From the NCBI GenBank assembly GCA_021834945.1, contig JAKBRA010000011.1, positions 1 to 21,338 of the forward strand: a stretch of DNA of 21,338 bases, written 5' to 3'. Below are positions 1-7,786 of this stretch, piece after piece (within the stretch, counting starts at the first letter, position 1; the number at the start of each line of letters is the position of its first letter). Below the pieces are notes generated by a model. The model searched no databases. It had not been told where the DNA came from and saw only the letters and a program-made list of their open reading frames with translations. A program made the translations under genes and the position numbers. The stretch comes from Nanobdellota archaeon. Lineage in GTDB: Archaea; Nanoarchaeota; Nanoarchaeia; Parvarchaeales; Parvarchaeaceae.

Positions 1-213
1 ACCAACTGCTCTTGCTACACTCAGGTACTGTAAAAACTCCTCTTGTGGCATTTCGTATATATTATTATAGTGTTTCTTTGGTATCATTATTACGTGGCCC
101 TTTGAAGCCGGATTAATGTCTAAAACCCCCATTATCATCGGGTCTTCATAAATCTCTTTTGCGGGTACTTTCTTGCTTGCAATCATGCAAAATATGCATT
201 TTTCCTCCTCCAT
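1..213 (-). CDS. HIT-family nucleotide hydrolase/transferase, N-terminal part (runs off the window)
   Basis: The minus strand reads 71 codons from ATG at 213-211 to the window edge with no stop. The N-terminus is MEEEKCIFCMIASKKVPAKE, followed by a segment with MGVLDINPASKGHVIMIPKKHY, the typical opening of HIT proteins (Hint/Fhit-like nucleoside phosphoramidase or dinucleotide hydrolase). Cys6 and Cys9 form the CxxC half of the zinc site found in many prokaryotic HIT proteins. The catalytic HxHxHxx motif lies further downstream and is outside the window, so activity cannot be confirmed. An AT-rich stretch at 229-245 is a possible promoter. The gene diverges from the small membrane protein at 307. 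Family assignment is firm; substrate is unknown. Confidence 0.85.
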   Translation of the reverse strand, partial: MEEEKCIFCMIASKKVPAKEIYEDPMIMGVLDINPASKGHVIMIPKKHYNNIYEMPQEEFLQYLSVARAVG

Positions 214-275
214 ATCTTTATTATACCCTTTAAGTATTTATTGTTAAGTAATATCCCTTCTTTTTTAATTAAAAA

Positions 276-287
276 AGCTTTTAAATG
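276..287 (+). promoter_or_regulatory. TATA-box promoter of the 307-567 gene
   Basis: The sequence AGCTTTTAAATG ends its TATA-like core at 285, about 21 bases before the ATG at 307. This spacing recurs at most first genes in the window and fits an archaeal promoter giving a leaderless or nearly leaderless mRNA. Assigned by position and sequence only. Confidence 0.5.
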
Positions 288-306
288 AGAAAAACTTAAA
301 CGTGTT

Positions 307-567
307 ATGAAAGCGAAAAGCAGTTTAAAGTTTGTCGACGAGGAGAAAAGAGCGGTAGATGCGGCTATAGGATTAATTTTATTTGGATTTGGGTTAGTCC
401 TTATAGTTTTTGGTTTAACATCTATTGTTTCTTCAGCGGTTCTTAGTGGATACTTCTATAAGACCGTTACAACACCTCCATCAGCTTATATATACCCCTT
501 ATTTGAGGTTGTATTTGGAATAATAGTATTCTCCATTGCAATGTGGGTATTTAAGGCAAAGGTATAA
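307..567 (+). CDS. small two-helix membrane protein, unknown function
   Basis: An 86-residue protein with a charged N-terminus (many Lys, Arg, Glu and Asp in the first 17 residues) and two hydrophobic segments at about residues 18-44 and 62-82, ending FKAKV. The loop between them, about residues 45-61, contains the TTPPSAYIYP stretch. No signal-peptide cleavage site or catalytic motif is visible. The ATG at 307 sits about 21 bases after a TATA box, which supports this start. The gene stands alone: the HIT gene diverges upstream and a T-rich tract follows it. I do not recognise the family. It could be a small accessory membrane subunit or a lineage-specific protein. Confidence 0.6.
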   Translation: MKAKSSLKFVDEEKRAVDAAIGLILFGFGLVLIVFGLTSIVSSAVLSGYFYKTVTTPPSAYIYPLFEVVFGIIVFSIAMWVFKAKV

Positions 568-570
568 GGA

Positions 571-602
571 TTACTTTATTTTTTATTTTTTACTTTTATT
601 TT
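571..602 (+). terminator. T-rich terminator after the small membrane protein gene
   Basis: Directly after the TAA at 565-567 is a stretch of repeated T runs broken only by single A or C bases. Archaeal RNA polymerase terminates at such oligo-T tracts without needing a hairpin. It also separates this gene from the TrmB promoter that follows. Inferred from composition. Confidence 0.45.
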
Positions 603-616
603 CGGTGAAAAAGAAA

Positions 617-657
617 GGTTTATATACTTGTTTATTGCTAAGTATTGTGTAGGTGAT
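617..657 (+). promoter_or_regulatory. TATA box and Shine-Dalgarno leader of the TrmB-type gene
   Basis: A TATA box (GGTTTATATAC, about 617-627) is followed about 25-30 bases later by the ribosome-binding site AGGTGAT at 651-657, which matches the usual archaeal 16S 3' end. The TTG start at 669 lies 11 bases after that site. An in-frame TGA at 654-656 rules out a longer protein. This is one of the few first genes in the window that appears to have a leader rather than being leaderless. Confidence 0.6.
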
Positions 658-668
658 TAATTACGGCA

Positions 669-1460
669 TTGTCATTTAGTGAAGATTATATAGCTAAGAT
701 CAGAAGGATGTTCGGCTTAAACTTATATGAGGCAAAAATATGGCTTGCTCTGCTTTCTCAGGGTAAATCAACCTCTGGTAAACTAAGTGAGATAGCGAAC
801 ATACCAAAATCAAGAGCTTATGATATACTTGTTTCATTGGAAAACGGCGGTTTTATAGTAAGGGATTTAAGCAAACCCATAAGTTACAGGGCAATTCCTC
901 CGCAGGAGCTGATAGAAAAGCTGGAAGAAAAAGCAAAGGAATTGATGGATCTAAAGCTGGAGAAGCTAAATAAATTAAAAGACAGCGCAATGCTAAACGA
1001 CCTTCAAAATCTTTACAATAAAGGGATAAAATATGTAGACGAAGGGAAAGTTGCTAACTCATATCAAGGGCTAGATAATATATATTTCAGGATAAAGAAA
1101 AGCATAGGTTCGGCCAAGGGAGAGATAGTATTGATTACTACCGAGCAGTCCTTGGAAAGTAAAATAAGTGCACTTGGAAGAGCGCTTAAAAAGGCCAAAG
1201 CCAGTAATGTAACTGTTCATGTTTATGCGCCGGTAAAAGACATTAATGAGACACTGATGAATGAAATAAAGCAGTTTGGAAAGCTTAACAAAACGGACCT
1301 AGATATAGGCAGATTTGTAATAGTAGACGGAAATGAGATATTTATATTTACGGAAAATGAGAGTGAGACTCATCCGAGTAATGAAGTAGTACTTCATATA
1401 AAGGGGAAATATCTGCCGGAAAAGATCAAAAAACTAGTATCCTCACATGTTGTGGACTGA
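669..1460 (+). CDS. TrmB-family transcriptional regulator
   Basis: A 263-residue protein with the TrmB layout. A winged helix-turn-helix occupies about residues 12-75 (MFGLNLYEAKIWLALLSQG, recognition helix near IPKSRAYDILVSLENGG). A Lys/Glu-rich dimerisation helix follows at about 78-107, then a C-terminal alpha/beta effector domain to residue 263. TrmB proteins bind DNA as dimers and in several archaea sense sugars; the ligand here cannot be read from sequence. The TTG start is chosen because AGGTGAT precedes it by 11 bases; the next in-frame ATG at 708 would cut off part of the first DNA-binding helix. The gene lies 61 bases before smc, which has its own TATA box. No sugar transporter is nearby, so the target is open. 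Confidence 0.85.
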   Translation: MSFSEDYIAKIRRMFGLNLYEAKIWLALLSQGKSTSGKLSEIANIPKSRAYDILVSLENGGFIVRDLSKPISYRAIPPQELIEKLEEKAKELMDLKLEKLNKLKDSAMLNDLQNLYNKGIKYVDEGKVANSYQGLDNIYFRIKKSIGSAKGEIVLITTEQSLESKISALGRALKKAKASNVTVHVYAPVKDINETLMNEIKQFGKLNKTDLDIGRFVIVDGNEIFIFTENESETHPSNEVVLHIKGKYLPEKIKKLVSSHVVD

Positions 1461-1486
1461 TTTTACAGGCACAGAGAAATAGTTAG

Positions 1487-1500
1487 CATTTAATATTAAA
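1487..1500 (+). promoter_or_regulatory. TATA-box promoter of smc
   Basis: The sequence CATTTAATATTAAA ends about 21-23 bases before the ATG at 1522, matching the leaderless spacing seen elsewhere in the window. It favours ATG 1522 over the in-frame TTG at 1516. Confidence 0.5.
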
Positions 1501-1521
1501 AATTTTTTTAGATATTTGAAT

Positions 1522-4500
1522 ATGACCTATATAAAACAAGTAGAACTCGATAATTTTAAATCATTTGCCGGGCACGTAAAGTTCGATTTTGTAAATGGTT
1601 TTAATGCCATAGCCGGTGCTAATGGTTCAGGAAAAAGCAACATAATTGATGCGCTTCTTTTTGTTTTTGGCGGTTCATCAAAGAAAGAGATGCGGTCCGA
1701 TTTGCTTACGGACTTAATATTTAACGGAGGTAAGAATGGAAGGCAGGCAGAGCATGCAAAAGTCAATGTTATTCTTGATAATTCAAAAAAAGAGTTTCAC
1801 GGAATAGAAGAAAATGAAGTCTCAATCAGCAGAAAAGTAGACAAGAACGGAAAGAGTATTTATCGGATAAATGGAAAAGCATCTACAAGAGAAGAGGTCT
1901 TAAATATTCTTGCACTGGTGAAATTCAGGCAGGATGGATTCAATATAATCCCACAGGGAAGGATACTTGAAGTTGTTGGTGCATCTAATGAGGATAGACT
2001 TAGTTTAATAAATGATATCTCAGGAATAAGCGTATTTGAAGACAAAAAGAGTAAAGCAATGAACGAGATGAAGAAAGTAGAAGATAATATCTCAAAAATA
2101 GAGACAGTTCTTAATGAAAAGCAGAAATTAATGTCCCAACTTGAAAAGGAAAAGACGCGAGCAGTCGAATTTCAAGAACTTAAAAATAGGTATCGTTCTC
2201 TCCTTTCAAAACAATCAAAGATTAAAAGAGATGCAGCGGATTCGGAGCTAAAGGCAATATTGGAGAAACTTAAGGAATCAGAGAATGGAAATGAGGAACT
2301 TTCTGCAGAGATATCAAAATTGAATGAAAAAATAAAAAAGATAAATGAGGAAGTAGAATCTATAAACACAAAAGCAGAAGCGGAAGGCGAAAAGGAAATA
2401 CTAGATGCAGAAAACAAAGCTAAGGAATTCGATGCCGAGCTTGCAAGGCTGAATGCTGTGCTTAAGAATGACAATGAACAGCTTAACAGTATTATTTCAT
2501 CAATAGAAGAACTTTCAAAATCGCAGGAAGAAATAAAAAAGCAGATAAAGGATGAAGAAGAAGAGAAAAAGAAACTAGAGGAAAGAATCACTGTTTTGAA
2601 TTCTAAAAAGCTTTCTCTGGTGGAAAGGGAATCTGAGACACAGAATTACCTAAAAACGAAGGAATCACTCGAAAAAAAGATATACGGCATAGATAAAAAG
2701 ATATACGAACAGAAGATCGTTCTTGCAAACTACCCTAAACTAGCAGAGCTTCAGGAAGAGCTTACGGGCTTAGATTCCAGTAAGAATGACCTTGAAAAAA
2801 CAATAAAGGAAATGACTCTGTCTTTTTCCTCGTTAAAACCGGAAATTGACAAGTTGAAAATCCAGACTAAAAGAGAAGCAGATTCAATATACTTATTGAG
2901 AGAGAACCTGCTTAATCAGAGGAATTCCCTATCTTCACAGAATAGGGCATTAGATGTAGTCAATAAGTTAAAGAAGGATATAAAAGGGATATACGGTTTA
3001 GTGTCCGAACTTTTCTCGCTGAAAAATAAGGAGCATTCAATTTCAGTTATAAGATCAATAGGCAGGAGAGGCGATTTTATAATCGTTGAAAATGAGGAGA
3101 CAGCAAGACAGTGCATAGAGAAGCTTAAAAATGAAAAGCTTGGCTTCTATACCTTCGTACCATTAACAACTGTTAAAAGCAGCTATAGTTTTGACAAGTT
3201 AGATGACGTACGAATAATTGATTATATAATAAATCTCGTTGATTTCACTGAAAATCTTGCACCTGCAATGAAATTTGTTTTTGGTGATACGGTTTTGATA
3301 AAGGACTTTGATTCCGCCAAGGAACTTATACATCAGTATAGAATGGTTCTACCAGATGGTAGTGTATTTGAAAAAACCGGAACAGTTTCAGGTGGCAACT
3401 TTGATATGCCAAATATACTAACTGTTAACAAAAAAATTGCTGAAATAAACACCGAAATAAGCGAACATTCAAAACTTAAGGAAAAGTATGATGAGGAGAT
3501 AATAGAGAAAGAATCTACTTTGAATTCGCTTATGACTGAGATAAAGGTCAGGCAGAAGACGCTTGATGAAACAAAAGGTAAACTATCAAAGCTTCTGCAG
3601 GAAAAATCAAAATTCACTGGTACCGAATCGGATATCTCAGAAAGCATAAGGTCACTTGAGACTGAAAATTTGAATTTAAAATCAAAACTAGAAGAAGCAG
3701 AGAAGAATAAACCGGACATAGTAGATCACAGAAAAGAGATAGAGGCTATTGAAAGGGAAGTTAGTGATTTACAGGTTAGAGTCGCTACTTCTGGAAATAA
3801 ACTTTCAGCAGTTCTTATGTCAGAGATAAGCAATCTAGAAAGAAGATTTTCGCAGCTTAATAAGGAAAGAGAAAGATTTGAAAAAGGGATAGAGGACGTG
3901 GAAAATGCGATAAAGGAAACGCAGGAGAATTATGGCAAAGCCAGAAAAGAGCTTTCAAATAAGTCAAATAACTTAAACCTGCTGAGAAAAAGAAGAAGCG
4001 AGCTTTTGAATGAGCTTAATAGCCTGCAGAAGCAAAGAGAGGAAATATATAGCAATTCTCAGAAATTTACAGAAGAAATAAATGCCTTGAAAGTTAAGGA
4101 AGCAGGATTCAGAGTAAAATTCGAAACAGCTGAGGAAGAATACAAAAAATACAGTATAGAAGGCGTGAATGTAGAAGAAGGAGAAACTATTGAGAAGCTA
4201 ACCAAGGAAATTAATTCCCTTAACTCTAAGATAAATTCATTCGGTCCGATAAATGAACTTGCGCTTAAGACTTTTATGGAAACACAACAGCAGTACCAAG
4301 AATTTAATGTTAAACTTGAAAAATTGAATGATGAAAGAAACAGGATATTATCTGTAATATCTGAGATAGAACAGAAGAAACTTGAGTCTTTCATGAAGAC
4401 ATTATCTGATATAAATTTAATTTTCACGAAGGTTTTCAACTCAATAACGAAAGGGAAGGCAGAACTCGTACCAGAAGATCCAAACAATGTATTTTCATCA

Positions 4501-4842
4501 GGATTAGACATAGCCGTTGAGCTGCCTAACAAAAGAATTAGAAATATAAGAGGATTAAGCGGTGGCGAGCTTTCGGTTCTGGCTATCTCTTTGATAATGG
4601 CTCTATCAAAATATACAGATGCGGTTTTCTATGTTTTAGACGAAGTGGATGCGGCTTTGGACGCAATCAATGCAGGTAACTTCTCAGCACTCGTTAAAGC
4701 TTACTCAGTATCTTCTCAGTTCATAATAATATCGCACAACGAAACTACTCTTATAAACGCAGATGTAATATACGGCGTTACCATGAACGATGAAGGTATC
4801 AGTAGGGTTGTTAGTGTAAAGATGCCCGAACAGAAAGCTTAA
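1522..4842 (+). CDS. smc: SMC chromosome segregation ATPase
   Basis: A complete SMC protein of 1106 residues from ATG 1522; a TTG two codons earlier is the alternative, and the residue numbers here count from that TTG. The N-terminal head has the Walker A motif GANGSGKSN at about 34-42. Two long Glu/Lys-rich coiled-coil arms flank a globular hinge at about 488-630, recognisable from IKGIYGLVSELF and LPDGSVFEKTGTVSGG. The C-terminal head carries the ABC signature LSGGE at about 1014 and Walker B FYVLDEVDAALD, with catalytic Glu at about 1043. SMC dimers bring DNA segments together to organise and segregate the chromosome, normally with a kleisin such as ScpA. No scpA or scpB lies beside it. 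It is slightly shorter than many SMCs (about 1170 residues), mainly in the arms. Its stop codon overlaps that of the convergent ksgA gene. Confidence 0.97.
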   Translation: MTYIKQVELDNFKSFAGHVKFDFVNGFNAIAGANGSGKSNIIDALLFVFGGSSKKEMRSDLLTDLIFNGGKNGRQAEHAKVNVILDNSKKEFHGIEENEVSISRKVDKNGKSIYRINGKASTREEVLNILALVKFRQDGFNIIPQGRILEVVGASNEDRLSLINDISGISVFEDKKSKAMNEMKKVEDNISKIETVLNEKQKLMSQLEKEKTRAVEFQELKNRYRSLLSKQSKIKRDAADSELKAILEKLKESENGNEELSAEISKLNEKIKKINEEVESINTKAEAEGEKEILDAENKAKEFDAELARLNAVLKNDNEQLNSIISSIEELSKSQEEIKKQIKDEEEEKKKLEERITVLNSKKLSLVERESETQNYLKTKESLEKKIYGIDKKIYEQKIVLANYPKLAELQEELTGLDSSKNDLEKTIKEMTLSFSSLKPEIDKLKIQTKREADSIYLLRENLLNQRNSLSSQNRALDVVNKLKKDIKGIYGLVSELFSLKNKEHSISVIRSIGRRGDFIIVENEETARQCIEKLKNEKLGFYTFVPLTTVKSSYSFDKLDDVRIIDYIINLVDFTENLAPAMKFVFGDTVLIKDFDSAKELIHQYRMVLPDGSVFEKTGTVSGGNFDMPNILTVNKKIAEINTEISEHSKLKEKYDEEIIEKESTLNSLMTEIKVRQKTLDETKGKLSKLLQEKSKFTGTESDISESIRSLETENLNLKSKLEEAEKNKPDIVDHRKEIEAIEREVSDLQVRVATSGNKLSAVLMSEISNLERRFSQLNKERERFEKGIEDVENAIKETQENYGKARKELSNKSNNLNLLRKRRSELLNELNSLQKQREEIYSNSQKFTEEINALKVKEAGFRVKFETAEEEYKKYSIEGVNVEEGETIEKLTKEINSLNSKINSFGPINELALKTFMETQQQYQEFNVKLEKLNDERNRILSVISEIEQKKLESFMKTLSDINLIFTKVFNSITKGKAELVPEDPNNVFSSGLDIAVELPNKRIRNIRGLSGGELSVLAISLIMALSKYTDAVFYVLDEVDAALDAINAGNFSALVKAYSVSSQFIIISHNETTLINADVIYGVTMNDEGISRVVSVKMPEQKA

Positions 4843-5630
4843 TAATTCAAGTATTTTATTACTTCCTCTATTTCATTTAAGGTTAATTCATTTACCTGCT
4901 TGCTGCCGAGGGATTTGATATTATTTGGTAATTCCTGGAATTCCTGTTTGCTCTCTTTTTTTGTTTTATAATCAAGCGCAATCTTTCCATTCATAAAGGC
5001 ATTTTTCAATAGCATCTCTCCCCTTCTGAATATTTCCTGTGCAATATCATTTTGTTTTTTTGTTATTTTTATCATTCTGCTGGTAATTCTCGGAACAGGA
5101 TAAAATGCCTCCTTCTTTACTTCGTCTATTTCTTCAAATTGAAAAAATATCTTTTGGATTGCAGAGAATTTATTATTGCTTTCTTTTGACAAAAGCTGTT
5201 TTGATATGGTATTGGGCAGTATCATTACACCAAATTGAAAATCATAAAATGCAAGCTTGTCAATTATCCTGTCAGAAATGTTGTACGGCGGATTGGATAT
5301 TATCTTGTTAAACCTTGGATATATTATTTCTAAGGCATCTGCATTTATTATTTGTACATTTGGATCTATTTCATATTTGTCAATTAAATAAGAGTAACAT
5401 TTTATCTCCTTTTCTATTGCTATAACTTTGCATTGTTTGCTTGCCATGGTTTCTATGCTTCCGAATCCTGCGCCTATGTCCAAAACTAAGTCAGAAGGTT
5501 TTAATTCACATTTTTCTATTTCTTCTTTCAATATTTCTTCGTCTATAAGAAAATTTTGTCCGTTCTCATTGCTGCTTTTTATTTTATAGTCGTCAACAAG
5601 TTTAATTATTGTGTCTTTCAATTGGGTCAT
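4839..5630 (-). CDS. ksgA: 16S rRNA dimethyladenosine transferase (KsgA/Dim1)
   Basis: A 263-residue SAM-dependent methyltransferase that should dimethylate the two adjacent adenines of the helix 45 loop of 16S rRNA, a late small-subunit assembly step. Visible motifs are the family signature GQNFLID (24-30), the SAM-binding motif I VLDIGAGFGSIE (49-60), an acidic loop ending IAIEKE (70-75), NADALE (96-101) and catalytic motif IV NPPYNIS (113-119). AFYPVPRITSRMI matches the conserved P-x-V-x-S region of the family. The ATG at 5630 starts one base after the TAG of the zinc-ribbon gene, so the two are almost certainly cotranscribed and perhaps translationally coupled. Its stop overlaps the smc stop on the other strand. 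The C-terminal part, after about residue 200, is the least conserved. Confidence 0.95.
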   Translation of the reverse strand: MTQLKDTIIKLVDDYKIKSSNENGQNFLIDEEILKEEIEKCELKPSDLVLDIGAGFGSIETMASKQCKVIAIEKEIKCYSYLIDKYEIDPNVQIINADALEIIYPRFNKIISNPPYNISDRIIDKLAFYDFQFGVMILPNTISKQLLSKESNNKFSAIQKIFFQFEEIDEVKKEAFYPVPRITSRMIKITKKQNDIAQEIFRRGEMLLKNAFMNGKIALDYKTKKESKQEFQELPNNIKSLGSKQVNELTLNEIEEVIKYLNY

Positions 5631-5631
5631 A

Positions 5632-5910
5632 CTATTTTGAACGCGCGCGCGGCGGTTTTAATCTTTCTACTGAATAAGCTTGTCCACATCCACTACAGTT
5701 AAAAATGTATTTTTCCCTTGCTTTTCCACCCTCCTTGACTTTTTCCGTTTTTAACTCCGATTCAAAATCATTTTCTTTTCCGCATTTTGGACATTTGAAT
5801 ACAAAATGAAAATCCTTTTCGCCAGTTTCTCTGTATATCAAGAGCTTTTCAGTTTTGTCTCCAAAGTTTATGAAAGATTTCTTTATAAAATTTATTTTGT
5901 TTATATCCAT
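5632..5910 (-). CDS. small zinc-ribbon protein
   Basis: A 92-residue protein. After a basic, hydrophobic N-terminal stretch (1-33) it has two CxxC knuckles, FKCPKCGKEN (about 38-47) and FNCSGCGQAY (about 69-78), separated by a Lys/Glu-rich loop; this is a classic four-cysteine zinc ribbon. The C-terminus is a basic tail, RLKPPRARSK. The spacing resembles Elf1-like and other archaeal transcription- or translation-associated zinc ribbons, but identity to Elf1 is not clear. The ATG at 5910 lies about 20 bases after a TATA box, consistent with a leaderless message. The gene is one base upstream of ksgA, so a role in ribosome assembly or RNA binding is plausible by context only. Confidence 0.75.
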   Translation of the reverse strand: MDINKINFIKKSFINFGDKTEKLLIYRETGEKDFHFVFKCPKCGKENDFESELKTEKVKEGGKAREKYIFNCSGCGQAYSVERLKPPRARSK

Positions 5911-5929
5911 AAAAGAAAAAGTTTTTGCT

Positions 5930-5942
5930 GTTTTATATATGT
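5930..5942 (-). promoter_or_regulatory. TATA-box promoter for the zinc-ribbon/ksgA pair
   Basis: On the minus strand ATATATAAAACAG ends about 20 bases before ATG 5910. It sits in the 34-base gap after the stop of the upstream glycosylase-like gene, so the zinc-ribbon/ksgA pair can be transcribed separately from that gene. Confidence 0.5.
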
Positions 5943-5944
5943 TT

Positions 5945-6598
5945 TTATTCTAGTTTTATGCGATTTAGTTCGCCGCTTTCCTTTATCCATATGGCCCAGC
6001 ATAGCTCCGTTTTGCTAAGGCCTAATGTTTTACTTATTTTATCTCCTTCAGATATGCATTCATATGGCGTTTTAACAGTCTTAAAATTACTGTTTATCCA
6101 TTTCATTATTATCTTATCCGGCATTATTGCGTCTATGCCACTTTGTATCCTTAAATATTGGAAAGTGTTTATCCCTATTCCATTTATCCTTCCAAGTTCA
6201 TCTTTTTTGAAATTAAACGGGTCTGCATTTTCTGCCCATTCTTTAAGCGTTTTTATCTCTTCATTTTCCTTACTTCTTTCAGTTATAAACTTGCATATGC
6301 TCTTCATTGTATTCCATACTCTTTTGTTTTTGAACATAGAAAACAGTTCCTTTTCGTCTAATTTTTTGAAATCGTTGCATTTTGATATTATTCCTGTTTT
6401 TACATACTTTTCCCGGAAATAATTAACTTTTGGCACAACTACTGTAAAATAATTTAGGCCGGTACTATCAAGGCAGGCGTCAAGGACAATAAGGATTGCT
6501 TTTCCTTCCCATCTTCTACCCATTCTGCACAGTTTAGCGAATCCAGCAGATTCTTTGATTATTTCGCTTCCGAAAAGCTTTAATGCGTTATTTTTCAT
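5945..6598 (-). CDS. HhH-GPD-superfamily DNA glycosylase-like protein
   Basis: A 217-residue, mostly helical protein. The key segment is GRINGIGINTFQYLRIQSG followed by MPDKIIMKWI. This matches the helix-hairpin-helix (L-x-GIG-x-x-T) plus downstream catalytic Asp of the endonuclease III/AlkA superfamily, which excises damaged bases. The position that holds the lyase Lys in endonuclease III is Asn (G-I-N-T), so if it is a glycosylase it is probably monofunctional. No iron-sulfur cysteine cluster is present. The start is ATG 6598 because a TATA box at 6625-6636 lies about 26 bases upstream; the in-frame GTG at 6622 is too close to that box. The lesion recognised is unknown, and a non-enzymatic HhH protein is the alternative. 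Confidence 0.6.
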   Translation of the reverse strand: MKNNALKLFGSEIIKESAGFAKLCRMGRRWEGKAILIVLDACLDSTGLNYFTVVVPKVNYFREKYVKTGIISKCNDFKKLDEKELFSMFKNKRVWNTMKSICKFITERSKENEEIKTLKEWAENADPFNFKKDELGRINGIGINTFQYLRIQSGIDAIMPDKIIMKWINSNFKTVKTPYECISEGDKISKTLGLSKTELCWAIWIKESGELNRIKLE

Positions 6599-6624
6599 TA
6601 TTAAAGAATAAAATACCTTCACCC

Positions 6625-6661
6625 TTTATTATATTTTGTGAGGGTAAAAATATATATAAAG
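6625..6661. promoter_or_regulatory. divergent promoter region between the glycosylase-like gene and rpl2
   Basis: Two TATA-like boxes lie back to back. AATATAATAAAG on the minus strand (6636-6625) serves the glycosylase-like gene, and AATATATATAAAGG on the plus strand (about 6649-6662) serves the ribosomal operon. The plus box ends about 36 bases before the uL2 ATG, so the ribosomal message should have a short leader, unlike most first genes here. Confidence 0.5.
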
Positions 6662-6696
6662 GTAAAAAACATAAGTAGAGTATAATTTCGATAATT

Positions 6697-7398
6697 ATGA
6701 AAGTACCAAGGTCAAGAAGAAGAGGAAAGAGCAGGGTTTTTAGAGTCAACGATTTCAAGGCAATTGGGAAGGTAAAGCTTCCAAATTCACCAGAACCTAT
6801 GAACGCAAGAATAATAAAGCTTATTCACGATCCGTATAGAACTGCGCCATTAATGGAGATAAAATTTGAAAATGGCTCAAAATCATTTTTACCTGCATTT
6901 GTTGGGGCATATGAAGGACTTATAATCCCTTATATGAAAACAGAAAGCATAAAGGATGGTTCAGTTTTAAGGCTTGGAGATATTCCAACAGGAACAAACG
7001 TTTATAATGTTGAATTGAAGGCAGGAGATGGTGGAAAGATTATAAGAGCCGGCGGAAATAGCGCAAGGATAATGGAGAACACTGGAAATGAAGTTGCTAT
7101 CTCACTTTCAAGCGGCAAAGTTCTTAGATTAAAGCAGGATTGCAGGGCAATTATAGGTAAAATAGCCAATGCAGGAAGAAAAGAAAAACCATTTTATAAG
7201 GCAGGAAACAAATATCACCTTATAAAAGCCAGAAGCAGATATTGGCCTATGAATGCCGCTGTTGCGATGAATGCTTACGAGCACAAATTTGGAGGAAAGA
7301 GAAGAAGCACACAGCACAAGTCTAAAAGCTCTGCTAGGAACTCTCCTCCTGGTGCAAAGGTAGGATCAATTGCTCCTAAGAGGACTGGTGTTAGATAA
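6697..7398 (+). CDS. rpl2: 50S ribosomal protein uL2 (L2)
   Basis: A 233-residue uL2, which supports the peptidyl-transferase centre and subunit joining. The N-terminal RNA-binding beta-barrel includes IKLIHDPYRTAPL (40-52), and the SH3-like domain includes GDGGKIIRAGG (110-120). CRAIIGKIANAGRKEKPFYK leads to AGNKYHLIKAR and the C-terminal MNAYEHKFGGKRR. His196 matches the conserved His next to the catalytic centre, though the usual D-H is E-H here. The near-universal VRG before VAMN is replaced by NAA. uL23 and the other genes usually found before uL2 are absent; the operon starts here. The TAA overlaps the next ATG by one base. Confidence 0.96.
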   Translation: MKVPRSRRRGKSRVFRVNDFKAIGKVKLPNSPEPMNARIIKLIHDPYRTAPLMEIKFENGSKSFLPAFVGAYEGLIIPYMKTESIKDGSVLRLGDIPTGTNVYNVELKAGDGGKIIRAGGNSARIMENTGNEVAISLSSGKVLRLKQDCRAIIGKIANAGRKEKPFYKAGNKYHLIKARSRYWPMNAAVAMNAYEHKFGGKRRSTQHKSKSSARNSPPGAKVGSIAPKRTGVR

Positions 7399-7784
7399 TG
7401 GAAGAGTACAAATTTAGAGGTAAAAGCATAGATGAGCTTAAAAAGATGACGAACGAGGATCTTGCAAAAATAGCCAACGCTGATTTCAGAAGGGCCATAA
7501 AAAGAGGGTTTTCACCGGAAGAAAAGGCGTTTATTGTGAACATGAAGAAAAAAGCAGCAAAGTCAAAAAATATTAAAACGCATATGAGAGAGATGTTTAT
7601 AATGCCGGATTTTGTCGGTCTTACAATACACGTACACAACGGAAAGGAGTTTATCCCCCTAGAAATAAAACCTTCTATGGTTTTTCATCGCCTAGGAGAG
7701 TTTGCACTTACAACGAAACAGGTAAAGCACGGTTCTCCAGGTATGAAAGCTACACGTTCAAGCGGGTTTGTTCCTATTAAGTAG
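7398..7784 (+). CDS. rps19: 30S ribosomal protein uS19 (S19)
   Basis: A 128-residue uS19 of archaeal length, with an N-terminal extension (about 1-60) that bacteria lack. The conserved core runs through MREMFIMPDFVGLTIHVHNG (63-82), KEFIPLEIKPSMVFHRLGEF and ends LTTKQVKHGSPGMKATRSSG, the usual uS19 C-terminus. It binds 16S rRNA in the head of the small subunit near the A-site finger. The start overlaps the uL2 stop as TAATG, which suggests translational coupling. It lies in the canonical order between uL2 and uL22. Confidence 0.96.
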   Translation: MEEYKFRGKSIDELKKMTNEDLAKIANADFRRAIKRGFSPEEKAFIVNMKKKAAKSKNIKTHMREMFIMPDFVGLTIHVHNGKEFIPLEIKPSMVFHRLGEFALTTKQVKHGSPGMKATRSSGFVPIK

Positions 7785-7786
7785 AT

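Noticed and set aside
2172..2591. A 139-codon Ser/Phe-rich reading frame antisense to smc
   Set aside because: It mirrors the Glu/Lys-rich coiled coil of SMC on the other strand; its composition is a codon artefact and no start signal is seen. The same applies to antisense frames at 3333-3719 and 4059-4532.
5925..6422. A 165-codon plus-strand frame rich in Phe, Leu, Ile and Ser
   Set aside because: It is antisense to the glycosylase-like gene, which has the recognisable motif and a promoter. The hydrophobic look comes from AT-rich antisense sequence.
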